This document shows, one piece after another, positions 33,652-42,900 of a DNA stretch of 64,000 bases; position 1 is the first letter of the stretch, and each line of letters starts with the position of its first letter. The position numbers and the translations under genes are program-made. Location of the stretch: NCBI GenBank assembly GCA_020849535.1, contig JADLGB010000154.1:1-64000 (forward strand). Direction: 5' to 3'. The DNA is from Candidatus Hydrogenedentota bacterium. Lineage in GTDB: Bacteria > Hydrogenedentota > Hydrogenedentia > Hydrogenedentales > SLHB01. The notes beneath the pieces were generated by a model, which was not told the origin of the DNA, did no database searches, and saw only the letters and a program-made list of their open reading frames with translations.

Positions 33652-34256
33652 TGGACGTATTGAAAGGCAGCGTCACGCCGAAAGACTGGTTGGCGGTAGG
33701 CGTCATCCTGGGGATCATCGCGGCGGTCGTAGCGGTGTTCGTACTCTTCGTTCACAAGCGCCAGACCGATGCCTTGGCCACGATCCGTGCGAAGATCGTC
33801 GACGTGAACAAAAACCTCGCGGTCGCGCGGAACATGCGCGACAACATCGATGAGTTGCGCGAAGAAACGGCCAAAATCAAGAACTTGGTGGATGATTTCA
33901 ACAAGCGCCTGCCGACCCAGCGCGAGATTCCGAACCTGGTGCGCCAGTTCGAGTCGATGGCGAACGATGTGGGGCTGTCGCACTCGTTGAAACCGGAAGC
34001 ACCCGTGCGCGACGAGAACAAAGAAACCATTCCATACAGCGTGTCCACGTTCGGGGATTTCCATCAGACGGCCAGTTTCATCAATCGGCTGGAACGGTTT
34101 GAACGCTACTTGAAGATTTCTGACCTGAAGGTGGAAGAGGAAGACGCGGGTGTGTCCAAGGCGAGTTTCACGCTCAGTACATTCCGGTTCATAGCCGAGG
34201 AGACGCCGGTCGCCACCGCCAGTGCGGCCGCGCCGGAAACGGGGGGCACGTCGTGA
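33648..34256 (+). CDS. pilO: type IV pilus alignment protein PilO
   Basis: This 202-aa bitopic protein has one N-terminal TM helix (about 17-37), a coiled coil (about 40-90, with EETAKIKNLVDDFNKRLPTQREIPNLV) and a periplasmic domain ending in the PilO-like strand pattern ISTFGDFHQTASFINRLERFERYLKISDL (shortened here for the family motif FHQ...FI..L..). It partners PilN. The final 20 residues are Ala/Thr-rich. It overlaps pilN by ATGA and the next gene by GTGA. Confidence 0.88.
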   Translation: MMDVLKGSVTPKDWLAVGVILGIIAAVVAVFVLFVHKRQTDALATIRAKIVDVNKNLAVARNMRDNIDELREETAKIKNLVDDFNKRLPTQREIPNLVRQFESMANDVGLSHSLKPEAPVRDENKETIPYSVSTFGDFHQTASFINRLERFERYLKISDLKVEEEDAGVSKASFTLSTFRFIAEETPVATASAAAPETGGTS

Positions 34257-34945
34257 ACCCGAAGCAGCGGAACAGGATGATCGTCCTCGCCGTTCTGGGC
34301 GTGATCGTGGTCTTCCTCTTGTGGTGGCAGATCTTTCGGGAGACACCCGAGCAGCGCGCGTACCGGGAGAACTATGAACGGAGCCGCACGCAGACCGCGT
34401 CGGCGACGGACACAGGCGTCCCCGATGCGGGCGTTCCCGAAGGCGGGGCTGCCGTCGCCCCTGCGGCGGAACCTGGCGCAGCGCCGGGACCGGAGCCAGC
34501 GGCTCCAGCCGGCGCGGCACCCGCAGGAGGCGCTCCGCGGATCCAACAATCCGATGTGAACATTGACGAGTTGGTCGCGGGCATCAGGGAAGTGGATTTC
34601 GACTACGACGAGGTCGCGGCCGACATCAATCCGATGACGCCCCTGGTAGGCCCCTTCGCGCCGCAACGGGTCGCGACGGCCGAGGGCGGGCCGGGAGAAG
34701 GTCCCGCCATACGGCAGGACGTGCAGGCCTTGGTGCGTAACGTGCGGGTCACGGGCATCATGTGGGACAAGCGCGATCCGATGGCCGTGGTTTCGTTTCC
34801 GGTTCAAGGAGAGCAAGTCACCGAGATTATCACGCGGGGATATGCATTCCCCGACCTGGGGGTCACGGTACACGACATAGAAACCGATCGGGTCATCCTC
34901 AACATCAACGGTGTGTTGGTCCCCATCGAGCTAGAGGAGCGGTAG
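34253..34945 (+). CDS. PilP-like periplasmic linker protein
   Basis: This 230-aa protein starts at GTG 34253. It has an N-terminal TM helix (IVLAVLGVIVVFLLWWQIF), an Ala/Pro/Gly-rich linker (about 55-95) and a C-terminal beta domain (VRVTGIMWDKRDPMAVVSF, ITRGYAFPDLGVTVHDIE, VILNINGVLVPIEL). That domain has the topology and position of PilP, which bridges PilN/PilO to PilQ. Unlike classical PilP it is TM-anchored rather than a lipoprotein. The identification rests largely on synteny. Confidence 0.75.
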   Translation: MNPKQRNRMIVLAVLGVIVVFLLWWQIFRETPEQRAYRENYERSRTQTASATDTGVPDAGVPEGGAAVAPAAEPGAAPGPEPAAPAGAAPAGGAPRIQQSDVNIDELVAGIREVDFDYDEVAADINPMTPLVGPFAPQRVATAEGGPGEGPAIRQDVQALVRNVRVTGIMWDKRDPMAVVSFPVQGEQVTEIITRGYAFPDLGVTVHDIETDRVILNINGVLVPIELEER

Positions 34946-34948
34946 GCG

Positions 34949-37900
34949 ATGTTACCACGCAAGACAACGTGCACAGTGGCCACGCTGGCCGCGCTACTCG
35001 CCGCCACGGCGTTTGCCGCCGGGACGGACTCCATCGAGCAGCGTAAGGAGAGCATTGTCCGCGTCTCGCTGGAAAAGCAGGGACGCGCGGCGGCCGACCC
35101 CTCCTTGCTCGAATCGGCGCGGCAGGCGGCGGCGCTTGTCAGCCTGACGTTCAGCGAAACGCCGGGCGATACCGCGCTGCAGATCCACACCGAGGGTAAG
35201 CCGGCCTACGATTGGTTTTATCTCGATGACAGCAACAAGCTCGTCATCGACTTCCACAATACCATCAATTTTGAATCGGGCAAGGAATTCGTGCCCGAGG
35301 GCGATTCCCCGATCACCAAGGTCAGGACGAGCCTGTTCAAACTGGAACCCGAGTTTGTCTCCCGCGTGGTGGTGGAGACGAAATCCAAGGGGGTCCCATC
35401 TTTCAACGAGGTGGAAAAAGGGATTGAATTGCGCCTTGCGCCAAACGGCGCCGTGAAGGCGGCGGACGCTCCACCGCCCTCGCTGGCGGCCCAGATTCTG
35501 TCCGAACTCGATCAACAGCGCCAAGCGGTTCGCATTGCGAAAGAGCAGCTCGAAGAAAGCGCCATGCGCGCGCAGTCCGAGCAACCGGCGGTGGCGTTGG
35601 GCGAGACGCCGGAACTGGACTCGCCCGCGCAACAAGCGCTTCGCAGTCTGGTGCAACAGGAAGAGGCCTCCGGCACGGAGTTCTGGTCGCACGTCGAGCA
35701 GAGTGTGGGAACGGCGAATGAGCGCATTGATTCGTTGGAAGCACGGGTACGCGACATTCAGTCTTCCGTCGAGAAGGGTAGCGTCGCGGATAGCGCCGCG
35801 ACATCAGCCCTGAAAGCCATTCAGAAAGAGACCCAGCATGGCGCCGAGCAAGACCGGCAATACTTCGCGGAACTGGACGCGAAATTGCAGGAGAGGCAAA
35901 CACAGTTTCGCCAGGAGTTGGACCGCCTGTCTACAGGGGATTTGACCGTCGCCGGCGCCCCGGCGGACGCGGCGGCGCCCGTTGAGGCCGGTGTTCCAGC
36001 GGAGACGGTGACCAAGGCGCTGGAAGGCCTGAGCATGATGCTGGCCAAGAGCATGCCGGAACAGGCGCCTGCCCCCGTACCGGTCGTTGTGGAAGGGGAT
36101 GTGTCGGTTGCCTCGCCGCTTCCCACTGGCGAGACCGAAGTGATCACCAATGAACTGGCTTCGCTCGAGAAGCCGGTTGAGCCGCTCTTAAATGCTCCCA
36201 CCCCCGCACCGGATCTGCAGGAAGTCGCGTCGGTGCCATTGGACCTCGCGTCCGCGCCCATCGGCGCATTGGCGGACGCGGCAGCGGCCACTCAGCCGGA
36301 AACCAAGGCGGCGGAGGAAACCACGCCGGAGCCCGCGGAGGCAGCCACAGAAGCAGCCGCTTCGTCTGAGACCGCGGAACCACCGGCGGCCTCTCCAGAG
36401 GCGCCCAAGGAAGAAGCCCCTGCTCAGGCCGAACCCCCCGCGGAGCCTGCCGCTCCGGCCACGGAAGAGGCGAAGCCCGCCGAAACCGCGACGGCCAGCC
36501 CTGAGGCGGAAGCGCCTGCGGCCGAGGAAGCGGCGCCTGCGGCCGAAGAGAAGACCGAGGAACAACCCGAGCCGACCGTGGTGACCGAGCCGGAAGCGCC
36601 GGTTGTCGCTCAGCCAGCGGAGGCAGAGCCGTTGGCCCCGCCGGTGACCGAGCCCGAGCCAACCGTGCTGGCAGACGTGTCGCGCGAACAGTTGCCTCCG
36701 GGTATGGATCCGCTGGACCAGCCCGTAAACATCGACTTTCGCGAAATGGACCTGAGCGCGGTGGTATCGCTGCTGGCGAAGAAGGCGCAGGTCAACGTCA
36801 TCGCGGGCACCGAGATTATCGGTACCGTAACCGCGGACATTCGTAACGTGCCGTTGCGCCAGGCCATGGATATGGTGCTGCGCATGAACGGCCTGGGCAT
36901 CGTCGAGGAAGAAGGCGTCTTCCGGATCGTGCCCTATGAGGAAGCGGTCGCGGCGCGCCGGGTCACGCGGATGCTGGTCCTCGACAACGCGCAGGCGGAC
37001 GACGTGAAGGCAACGCTGGATGGGATTCTCGTGGGGGCGGCCGACGCGCAACTCATGACGATCTCGGCGAACTCGGCCACGAACGTCGTGCTGCTTTCTG
37101 GACCGGAAGAGCGCGTCGCCGAGTTCGAGACGCTGGCGAAGCAGCTTGACGTATCAGAGCCTGCGATGCCGACCGTTACGGAAGCCATCAAGCTCAACTA
37201 TCTGGAACCCGGAGACGCCAAGCCGATTGTCGATACCCTCATCACGGAGGAAGTGGGCAAGAGCGAAATTGACGCACAGGGCCGCCACATCGTCGTGACG
37301 GACATGCCCGTGGTCGTCGAGCAGATTCGCACCCTGCTGCAATCGGTGGACAAACCGGTCAAGCAGGTGGCCATCGAGGCGATGATCGTGGACGCGGTCA
37401 TGCGTGACGGTTCGCAGACCGGCGTGTCCTGGTTGCTCGACGCCATCCGGAAGTACAGCAGCAACGGCGATCTCATCAGCGACGTGTCGGAAGCGGGATT
37501 CCGCAGCAACCTTGGCGTCGGTTTTGATGACACCGGCGTGCCCAATGCGAGTCAGTTGGGCACCGCGCTGGACGCGGCAGCCATCACGCTCGGTATCCTG
37601 ACCAACGATATCCGGCTGAACACGGTCATTGCGGCGGAGACCCAGAGCCGCAATGCCGAGATTCTGGCAAACCCGAGCGTGGTTACGGTCGAGAATCAGC
37701 CGGCCACCATCAGCATCGTACAGGAGTTCCCGTATCAGGAAATCACGCAGGGCCTGACGGGGCCGCCTGTCTCGACAACGGAATTCAAGGACATCGGTGT
37801 TACGTTGGAGGTGACACCACGGGTGACGCACGAAAACGACACGATCGTGAACATCCGGGCCAAGCAGAGCAGCGTGAGCGGCCTTACGGAAGACGGGATC

Positions 37901-38275
37901 CCCATCGAGGATCTGCGCGAGGCCGAGACTACGCTTCGTGCGCAGGACGGCCGCACGATCTTCATCGGCGGACTGCGCAACGTGTCCGACACCCATTCCG
38001 TGAGCAAGATCCCCGTGCTGGGCGACATCCCGCTGCTCAACGTCATGTTCAAGAACAGCAACGTCGAGAAGATCAACACCGAGTTGCTCATCTTCCTGAC
38101 GTGCCGTGTGCTGGGCGATACCTTGCCGGAGTTGACCCCCTCGCAGCAACGCGAGAACGACAAGATCGACGCGGTACCGCAGGTGCCGGATTCGCAGCGG
38201 CCCTTGTTCAAGGACTATGTGAAGCCCCAGGAAATGCGTGATCCGATCTGGAAGTGGCGCCGATCGGTCCACTGA
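34949..38275 (+). CDS. pilQ: type IV pilus secretin PilQ with long low-complexity linker
   Basis: This 1108-aa outer-membrane secretin has a signal peptide (about 1-24) and an AMIN-like domain (about 50-165, WFYLDDSNKLVIDFHNT). A predicted coiled coil runs about 170-330. An Ala/Pro/Glu-rich low-complexity linker of about 180 residues runs about 395-580. The STN/N0 domain opens VNIDFREMDLSAVVSLLAKKA, followed by N1-type repeats and the secretin core (AIEAMIVDAVMRDGSQTGVSW, near-terminal LGDIPLLNVMFKN and TELLIFLTCRVL). The length is about 1.5 times typical PilQ, mainly from the linker. It forms the pore through which pilus fibres pass. A terminator follows. Confidence 0.92.
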   Translation: MLPRKTTCTVATLAALLAATAFAAGTDSIEQRKESIVRVSLEKQGRAAADPSLLESARQAAALVSLTFSETPGDTALQIHTEGKPAYDWFYLDDSNKLVIDFHNTINFESGKEFVPEGDSPITKVRTSLFKLEPEFVSRVVVETKSKGVPSFNEVEKGIELRLAPNGAVKAADAPPPSLAAQILSELDQQRQAVRIAKEQLEESAMRAQSEQPAVALGETPELDSPAQQALRSLVQQEEASGTEFWSHVEQSVGTANERIDSLEARVRDIQSSVEKGSVADSAATSALKAIQKETQHGAEQDRQYFAELDAKLQERQTQFRQELDRLSTGDLTVAGAPADAAAPVEAGVPAETVTKALEGLSMMLAKSMPEQAPAPVPVVVEGDVSVASPLPTGETEVITNELASLEKPVEPLLNAPTPAPDLQEVASVPLDLASAPIGALADAAAATQPETKAAEETTPEPAEAATEAAASSETAEPPAASPEAPKEEAPAQAEPPAEPAAPATEEAKPAETATASPEAEAPAAEEAAPAAEEKTEEQPEPTVVTEPEAPVVAQPAEAEPLAPPVTEPEPTVLADVSREQLPPGMDPLDQPVNIDFREMDLSAVVSLLAKKAQVNVIAGTEIIGTVTADIRNVPLRQAMDMVLRMNGLGIVEEEGVFRIVPYEEAVAARRVTRMLVLDNAQADDVKATLDGILVGAADAQLMTISANSATNVVLLSGPEERVAEFETLAKQLDVSEPAMPTVTEAIKLNYLEPGDAKPIVDTLITEEVGKSEIDAQGRHIVVTDMPVVVEQIRTLLQSVDKPVKQVAIEAMIVDAVMRDGSQTGVSWLLDAIRKYSSNGDLISDVSEAGFRSNLGVGFDDTGVPNASQLGTALDAAAITLGILTNDIRLNTVIAAETQSRNAEILANPSVVTVENQPATISIVQEFPYQEITQGLTGPPVSTTEFKDIGVTLEVTPRVTHENDTIVNIRAKQSSVSGLTEDGIPIEDLREAETTLRAQDGRTIFIGGLRNVSDTHSVSKIPVLGDIPLLNVMFKNSNVEKINTELLIFLTCRVLGDTLPELTPSQQRENDKIDAVPQVPDSQRPLFKDYVKPQEMRDPIWKWRRSVH

Positions 38276-38297
38276 TTTCGAGACTGAAGCCTATGCC

Positions 38298-38337
38298 GGG
38301 GCCGCGAACCCGAAGGGATCGCGGCCCCTTCATCTTT
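38298..38337 (+). terminator. terminator after pilQ
   Basis: GGGGCCGCGA (38298-38307) pairs with TCGCGGCCCC (38319-38328), with an inner CCC/GGG helix and an A-A mismatch, then TTCATCTTT. It ends the pil operon before the polysaccharide locus. Confidence 0.7.
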
Positions 38338-38459
38338 GCCGGCCTCCGGCTCTTCACACGTGCACTTGAGGCGCCTGTGGATTGCTCTTAGAATGAGGCT
38401 GCACATCGAAACAACCCGGCCCGCGGGCTGCACGGGCTGAACGGAGCGGGGAGCGAAGC

Positions 38460-39719
38460 TTGAAGAAATGGCGCGTCGAGCATTCGGCCTGGCTCGCTCT
38501 AATGATCAGTTTTGCCGTGGTGATCGCGATAGCCTTCAGCATGCGCCACACCCTCACGAAGCGGTTGCAGGCTCAAAGCCTGGATTCTCTCCTCGGCACG
38601 GTGCGTGCGCTCCAGGCGCAGGGCAGGGCGGCTGACGCCCAACCCGTCTATGAGTCCCTCGTGGAGCGGTACCCGGACAGCGAGAGAGTCCTGGTGGACT
38701 ATGGCCGCTTCCTGGAGGAGCAAGGCCGGCTTGACGAGGCGGAACAGGCCTATCAACGTGCGGCGTCGCTAGGGCAGCAGCGATTCAGTGCCGTGCGGCG
38801 CTACGCGGAGTTTCTCGATCGGGTGGGGAAGCCGGATGTGGCTGTCACGCTATACGAAACGTACGTTCGCGAGTATCCCGATGACCTGATGGCGCAGATG
38901 GACCTTGGGTTTCGTTACCTGCGCAAGCAGCAGTGGGCGGCCGCGGCGGAATCGCTGAAGCGGGCCGCGGAGAGGCCTGACCTCGAGTTCCCGTCCAGGG
39001 CCAGCCTCGCCACCGCTTACGCAATGATGGATAGAACCCAAGAGGCCATCGGCGAGTGGGAACGTGTGGTTGCCATGGGCTCCGAACGTGAGAAACAGGT
39101 TTACTTGCAGGATATCGCCGCCGCCGAGGCGTCCGAAGGCCGGCTCGAGTCCGCGCTGGGGACCTGGCGGCGCTACGCGGATCATTTCCCCAATTCCATT
39201 CTCGCGGTGAACCGGATCATGGAACTGTGTGAAAAGGTGGCGTCTCCGGACGATTGCGCACGCGCCGCGCTTCGTGCGCGCGCCATCTCGCCGCCACGTG
39301 CCATGGACTTCCCCCTCACAGAGCGCGTCCGCGTGGCGGGTGTATCCGAGTTGGCCGGCGAGATGGTTCCGGGCGGGGTATTGACGGGCGATGTATATTT
39401 CAACATCACGGCGACGGTGATGCCGGCGGCCGCGCCCAGCGCGCGGTTTCTGATCGTTCGGGCGGATCGCGCCGATTTCGCGGATGCTCTGGGCGTTGCC
39501 GGCGAGCCTTCCCGCCTGGGTTCCCCGCCCCTGTGGCGTGGGGACACCATTCGCCAAGCCTTTTCCCTCGAATTGCCACACGGCCTGTCCCCGGGTGAGT
39601 ATCGGGTTGGACTCCAGGCGACTCCGGGAGGCTTGAAGCCAGCGGCGCTCTGGACGGTTCTGGTCCGCGAGAGTGAGCTGCCGCGCACTGCCGCGCAAGT
39701 TGGGGAAGAGCGCCCATGA
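38460..39719 (+). CDS. TPR-repeat membrane protein at head of polysaccharide locus
   Basis: This 419-aa protein starts at TTG 38460 with one N-terminal TM helix (WLALMISFAVVIAIAFSM), followed by about six TPR-like helical repeats (LVDYGRFLEEQGRLDEAEQ, LGFRYLRKQQWAAAAESL). A C-terminal beta domain of about 120 residues (about 290-410) may bind another surface component. TPR proteins often scaffold exopolysaccharide assembly. The stop overlaps the glycosyltransferase start (ATGA), so it belongs to that operon. The specific role is unknown. Confidence 0.8.
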   Translation: MKKWRVEHSAWLALMISFAVVIAIAFSMRHTLTKRLQAQSLDSLLGTVRALQAQGRAADAQPVYESLVERYPDSERVLVDYGRFLEEQGRLDEAEQAYQRAASLGQQRFSAVRRYAEFLDRVGKPDVAVTLYETYVREYPDDLMAQMDLGFRYLRKQQWAAAAESLKRAAERPDLEFPSRASLATAYAMMDRTQEAIGEWERVVAMGSEREKQVYLQDIAAAEASEGRLESALGTWRRYADHFPNSILAVNRIMELCEKVASPDDCARAALRARAISPPRAMDFPLTERVRVAGVSELAGEMVPGGVLTGDVYFNITATVMPAAAPSARFLIVRADRADFADALGVAGEPSRLGSPPLWRGDTIRQAFSLELPHGLSPGEYRVGLQATPGGLKPAALWTVLVRESELPRTAAQVGEERP

Positions 39720-41095
39720 TCGGCTATCTGATGCAAATGTCCGCCGATGCGGTTCTGATCGTCTATGCGTATGGTGTGAGTGGTGTTGCGCGCGGCTGGT
39801 TGGGGGCACCGTACGAATCGCTCGTGACGCTCGCATACGCGATGGGCCCCTTTGTGGCGATTCACCTCGCCTCGCTTCTTGCGTTTGAGGCATACGACTT
39901 CCGGCGGCTCCGCAGCGAATCGGACGTCGCGTTTTCAGCGCTGCTAGGCTCCCTGACGGGAACTGCGTTCTCTTTCCTGGTGTCCATGACCTACATCCTG
40001 TATTACACGCCCAACGCGAGTGTTGTGGGGCGTTCGGTCTTCATCGCCGGGGGCACCCTTTGCGCGATTCTCCTGCCGGGATGGCGCGTTTGGTATACAC
40101 GGATGCGCCGCCGGAGGGGCGAACTCGAGACGCGGGTGCTCGCATGTGGTTCGGCAAGTAACGTGGGCGCACTAGCCGAGGAACTGGTGCAGTATTCCCG
40201 AAGTGGGCACAAGGTCATCGGGTGCGTCGCCACGGACTCACACACACCCGAGCAGCCCGGTTGCGTGCCGTTCCTTGGAACGGTGGACGCATTGGCCGAA
40301 TTGATACGCGCCCACGCCGCGCATGAAGTCCTGCTCCTGGGCGATGCCTTATCCCGCGATTCTCATGAGATGATGCGGATCATTAAAGCCTGCGAAGACA
40401 CGGGAGTGGTTGCGCACGTGCTTCCTGGCAACTACGAAGCGCTGGTCGGGCGTCTGGACCTTTATGAGATCGGCGGACTGCCGCTGATTGAACTGAAATG
40501 CGCAGTCCTTTCTCCACGGTACGCCGCCGTCAAGCGCGCAATGGATATCGTGGGAGCCGTCGCGGGTTTGTTCTTCGCTTCGCCCATTTTGTTGGCCGCG
40601 GGCATCGCCATCAAACTCGACTCGCCAGGGCCCGTCTTCTACAGCCAGATGCGCTCGGGGCGGCTAGGGCGCGAGTACCGGATGTACAAGCTTCGTTCCA
40701 TGCGCCACGACGCGGAAGAAGGCACGGGGCCCCAGTGGGCGGCCAAAGAGGATCCGCGAGTCACCCGGGTGGGCCGCTTCCTGAGGAGGAAACGGATCGA
40801 CGAGATCCCTCAGTTGTGGAACGTGCTCATAGGCGACATGAGTCTCGTGGGGCCGCGCCCGGAACGCCCCTATTTCATCGAGAAGTTCCGCCAGGAGGTT
40901 CCATTGTTCCCCTTGCGGCTGCGGGTACGCCCCGGGGTGACGTCGCTGTCGCACGTGTGGGGCCGCTACGACTCCTCGCCTCAGCACCGCCTGCTCTACG
41001 ACCTGGTCTACATGAGCAACGTGTCCCTCCTGCTGGATCTGCGTATCATGGTGGACACGGTCAAGATCGTGCTGACAGGCCGCGGCGCACAGTAA
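39716..41095 (+). CDS. polyprenyl-phosphate sugar phosphotransferase (WcaJ/PglC type)
   Basis: This 459-aa integral membrane enzyme starts surface polysaccharide synthesis by moving a sugar-1-phosphate onto undecaprenyl phosphate. The N-terminal half holds about four TM helices and a Rossmann-like domain. The C-terminal catalytic domain shows KRAMDIVGAVAGL, DSPGPVFYSQMRSGRLG, YKLRSMRHDAE, RKRIDEIPQLWNVLIGDMSLVGPRPERP and GVTSLSHVWGRYD, all bacterial sugar transferase signatures. The sugar cannot be specified; UDP-glucose and UDP-galactose are common substrates. Confidence 0.93.
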   Translation: MIGYLMQMSADAVLIVYAYGVSGVARGWLGAPYESLVTLAYAMGPFVAIHLASLLAFEAYDFRRLRSESDVAFSALLGSLTGTAFSFLVSMTYILYYTPNASVVGRSVFIAGGTLCAILLPGWRVWYTRMRRRRGELETRVLACGSASNVGALAEELVQYSRSGHKVIGCVATDSHTPEQPGCVPFLGTVDALAELIRAHAAHEVLLLGDALSRDSHEMMRIIKACEDTGVVAHVLPGNYEALVGRLDLYEIGGLPLIELKCAVLSPRYAAVKRAMDIVGAVAGLFFASPILLAAGIAIKLDSPGPVFYSQMRSGRLGREYRMYKLRSMRHDAEEGTGPQWAAKEDPRVTRVGRFLRRKRIDEIPQLWNVLIGDMSLVGPRPERPYFIEKFRQEVPLFPLRLRVRPGVTSLSHVWGRYDSSPQHRLLYDLVYMSNVSLLLDLRIMVDTVKIVLTGRGAQ

Positions 41096-41106
41096 ACGGG
41101 GGCGCG

Positions 41107-42900
41107 ATGAATCCAGTGGAGAAGGCTTTGCGCTACGTGCGCACCGTGCGGCATCTCAAGATGTCGCAGGTGTTGTGGCGGCTGCGCTATGCGCTCACGG
41201 CACGGCTTTCTCCGATCGGGCCGCTGCCCAAGTCTGTCGCCGTGGACGGTCTGGACCTTCATGCCCTGGACCGCTTGCGGGGGTACGCGCTTGCCGTCGC
41301 GCGGCGGGAACCTCCAGAGGAAAGCCGGTTGGCCGCGCTGCGCACGAACACGTTCACTTTTCTGAACCACACGGTGCAGCACCGCGCAAGCACCGACTGG
41401 TATCCAAAGGGAACGACGCGCCTGTGGCAGTATCACCTCCACTCTTTTGGGTTTGCGCGCGACGTCGCGATTGGCGGATCCGAGAATCCAAGTCCTGAAG
41501 TTAGAGACATTGTCTACGCTTGGATGCGCGATTGGATCGAGAAAAACCCGATGCGGCGTTCGCCGGCATGGGACGCCTACGTCCTGTCTTCGCGGATGCT
41601 GAACTGGGCGCAGACCTTCGCGGTGTTTGGTCCCCCGCCGAAGGACATCCTGGCGAGTTTCGCGCTGCAGACGTCCGCGTTGCTCCAGCGTCTGGAGTGG
41701 GACATCCGCGCCAACCACCTGCTGAAGAACGCGCTGGCGTTGTCCGTCGCTGGCGCGCTGTTCGGGTCTCAGAGCGGCATTGGCGCCGCCGCCTCGCGCG
41801 CGGGCAACGCGCTGCTGAAACGGGAACTTGCCGAGCAGATCCTCGCCGACGGCGGGCACTACGAGCGAAGCGCGATGTACCACTGCGAAGTGCTCGAGAA
41901 TTGCCTGATTGCGCTCGCGGCTCAGGAGAATCCGTTGACGGCGCTGCGTGATGCGATCTCTCGGATGACCGGATTCCTGTCGCGGGTACTCCACACCGAT
42001 GGTGAAATACCGCTATTTGGCGACGCGGCATTGGGAGAGGGCATCTCCGCCGGTGCGTTGGTGGGCTTGGCCAGCGAAATCGCGGGCTCGCCACACCCGG
42101 AGCGCGAGGCAAACTGCCATGCGTTGGCAAGCAGCGGGTTCTACGTGCTCCAGAAAGGCGACGGGGCTGCGGGCCGCATGATCGTCAAGGCGGGCGAGCC
42201 GGGGCCTTCCTATCAGCTTGGACACGCCCACTGCGACATGCTCAGCTTCGAGTTCTCGCGAGGTGCAGCGCGGTTGCTTGTGGATTCAGGGGTGCGCGGC
42301 TACGACGACGATGTCTGGCGCGCCTATTGCCGCGGCACCGCCTCCCACAACACGGTGCGCGTTAACGGGCGTGAACAGATGGAGTGCTGGGATCGCTTCC
42401 GGGTTGGGCGGCGGTACCGGCCTGCGATCCACGGTTGGGGTGAGCGTGAAGAAGGCTGGGTACTACGCGGCAGCCACGATGGTTTCCGGCCCTGGACGCA
42501 CGAGCGCACCGTGCTCCTCGCGCATGGCGGCTTTTGGCTGATCGCGGATCGGGTGACGGGACCGGGAAGACCGGAAGTCGAGAGCTTTCTGCACGTACAT
42601 CCCGGCGTATCCATTGCGGAGATGGAGGGTGGTTGGAGCTTGGCGAACGGAGGCGAGCGGGTTTCGGTGGTTCCTTTTGGCTTTCGCGACTCGAGCATCG
42701 TCAAGGGAAGCGACTCGCCGAAGCAAGGCTGGTATTGCCCCCGCTTTGGCGTGGCATTGCCGGCACCCTGCCTGGTGCTGCGCATTTCCAACGATAGCCC
42801 GATACGCTGCGGATACGGCATCTTTCCACATCCGGGCGATGTTCTCGATTGCGAGACGCTTGGTGACCTCGTGCGCCGGCTGATGGAGAGCGGCACGTGA
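41107..42900 (+). CDS. heparinase II/III-family protein
   Basis: This 597-aa protein starts at ATG 41107; the reading frame continues upstream inside the previous gene but is not coding there. The N-terminal half is an (alpha/alpha) toroid (YALTARLSPIG, FGFARDVAIGG, ILADGGHYERSAMYHCEVLENC). The C-terminal half is beta-rich, with the His-containing SYQLGHAHCDMLSFEF typical of heparinase II/III. Family members in polysaccharide loci cleave or trim uronic-acid-containing glycans. No signal peptide is visible, which is common for the exopolysaccharide-locus subgroup. It overlaps the next gene by GTGA. Confidence 0.88.
   Translation: MNPVEKALRYVRTVRHLKMSQVLWRLRYALTARLSPIGPLPKSVAVDGLDLHALDRLRGYALAVARREPPEESRLAALRTNTFTFLNHTVQHRASTDWYPKGTTRLWQYHLHSFGFARDVAIGGSENPSPEVRDIVYAWMRDWIEKNPMRRSPAWDAYVLSSRMLNWAQTFAVFGPPPKDILASFALQTSALLQRLEWDIRANHLLKNALALSVAGALFGSQSGIGAAASRAGNALLKRELAEQILADGGHYERSAMYHCEVLENCLIALAAQENPLTALRDAISRMTGFLSRVLHTDGEIPLFGDAALGEGISAGALVGLASEIAGSPHPEREANCHALASSGFYVLQKGDGAAGRMIVKAGEPGPSYQLGHAHCDMLSFEFSRGAARLLVDSGVRGYDDDVWRAYCRGTASHNTVRVNGREQMECWDRFRVGRRYRPAIHGWGEREEGWVLRGSHDGFRPWTHERTVLLAHGGFWLIADRVTGPGRPEVESFLHVHPGVSIAEMEGGWSLANGGERVSVVPFGFRDSSIVKGSDSPKQGWYCPRFGVALPAPCLVLRISNDSPIRCGYGIFPHPGDVLDCETLGDLVRRLMESGT

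Noticed and set aside
37154-38272. 372-codon minus-strand frame opposite pilQ
   Set aside because: The plus strand encodes the conserved secretin core; the antisense protein is Arg/His/Leu-rich and unlike any family.
40498-41106. N-terminal extension of the heparinase-like reading frame
   Set aside because: This part overlaps the catalytic domain of the sugar phosphotransferase in another frame; the family start at 41107 is well placed.
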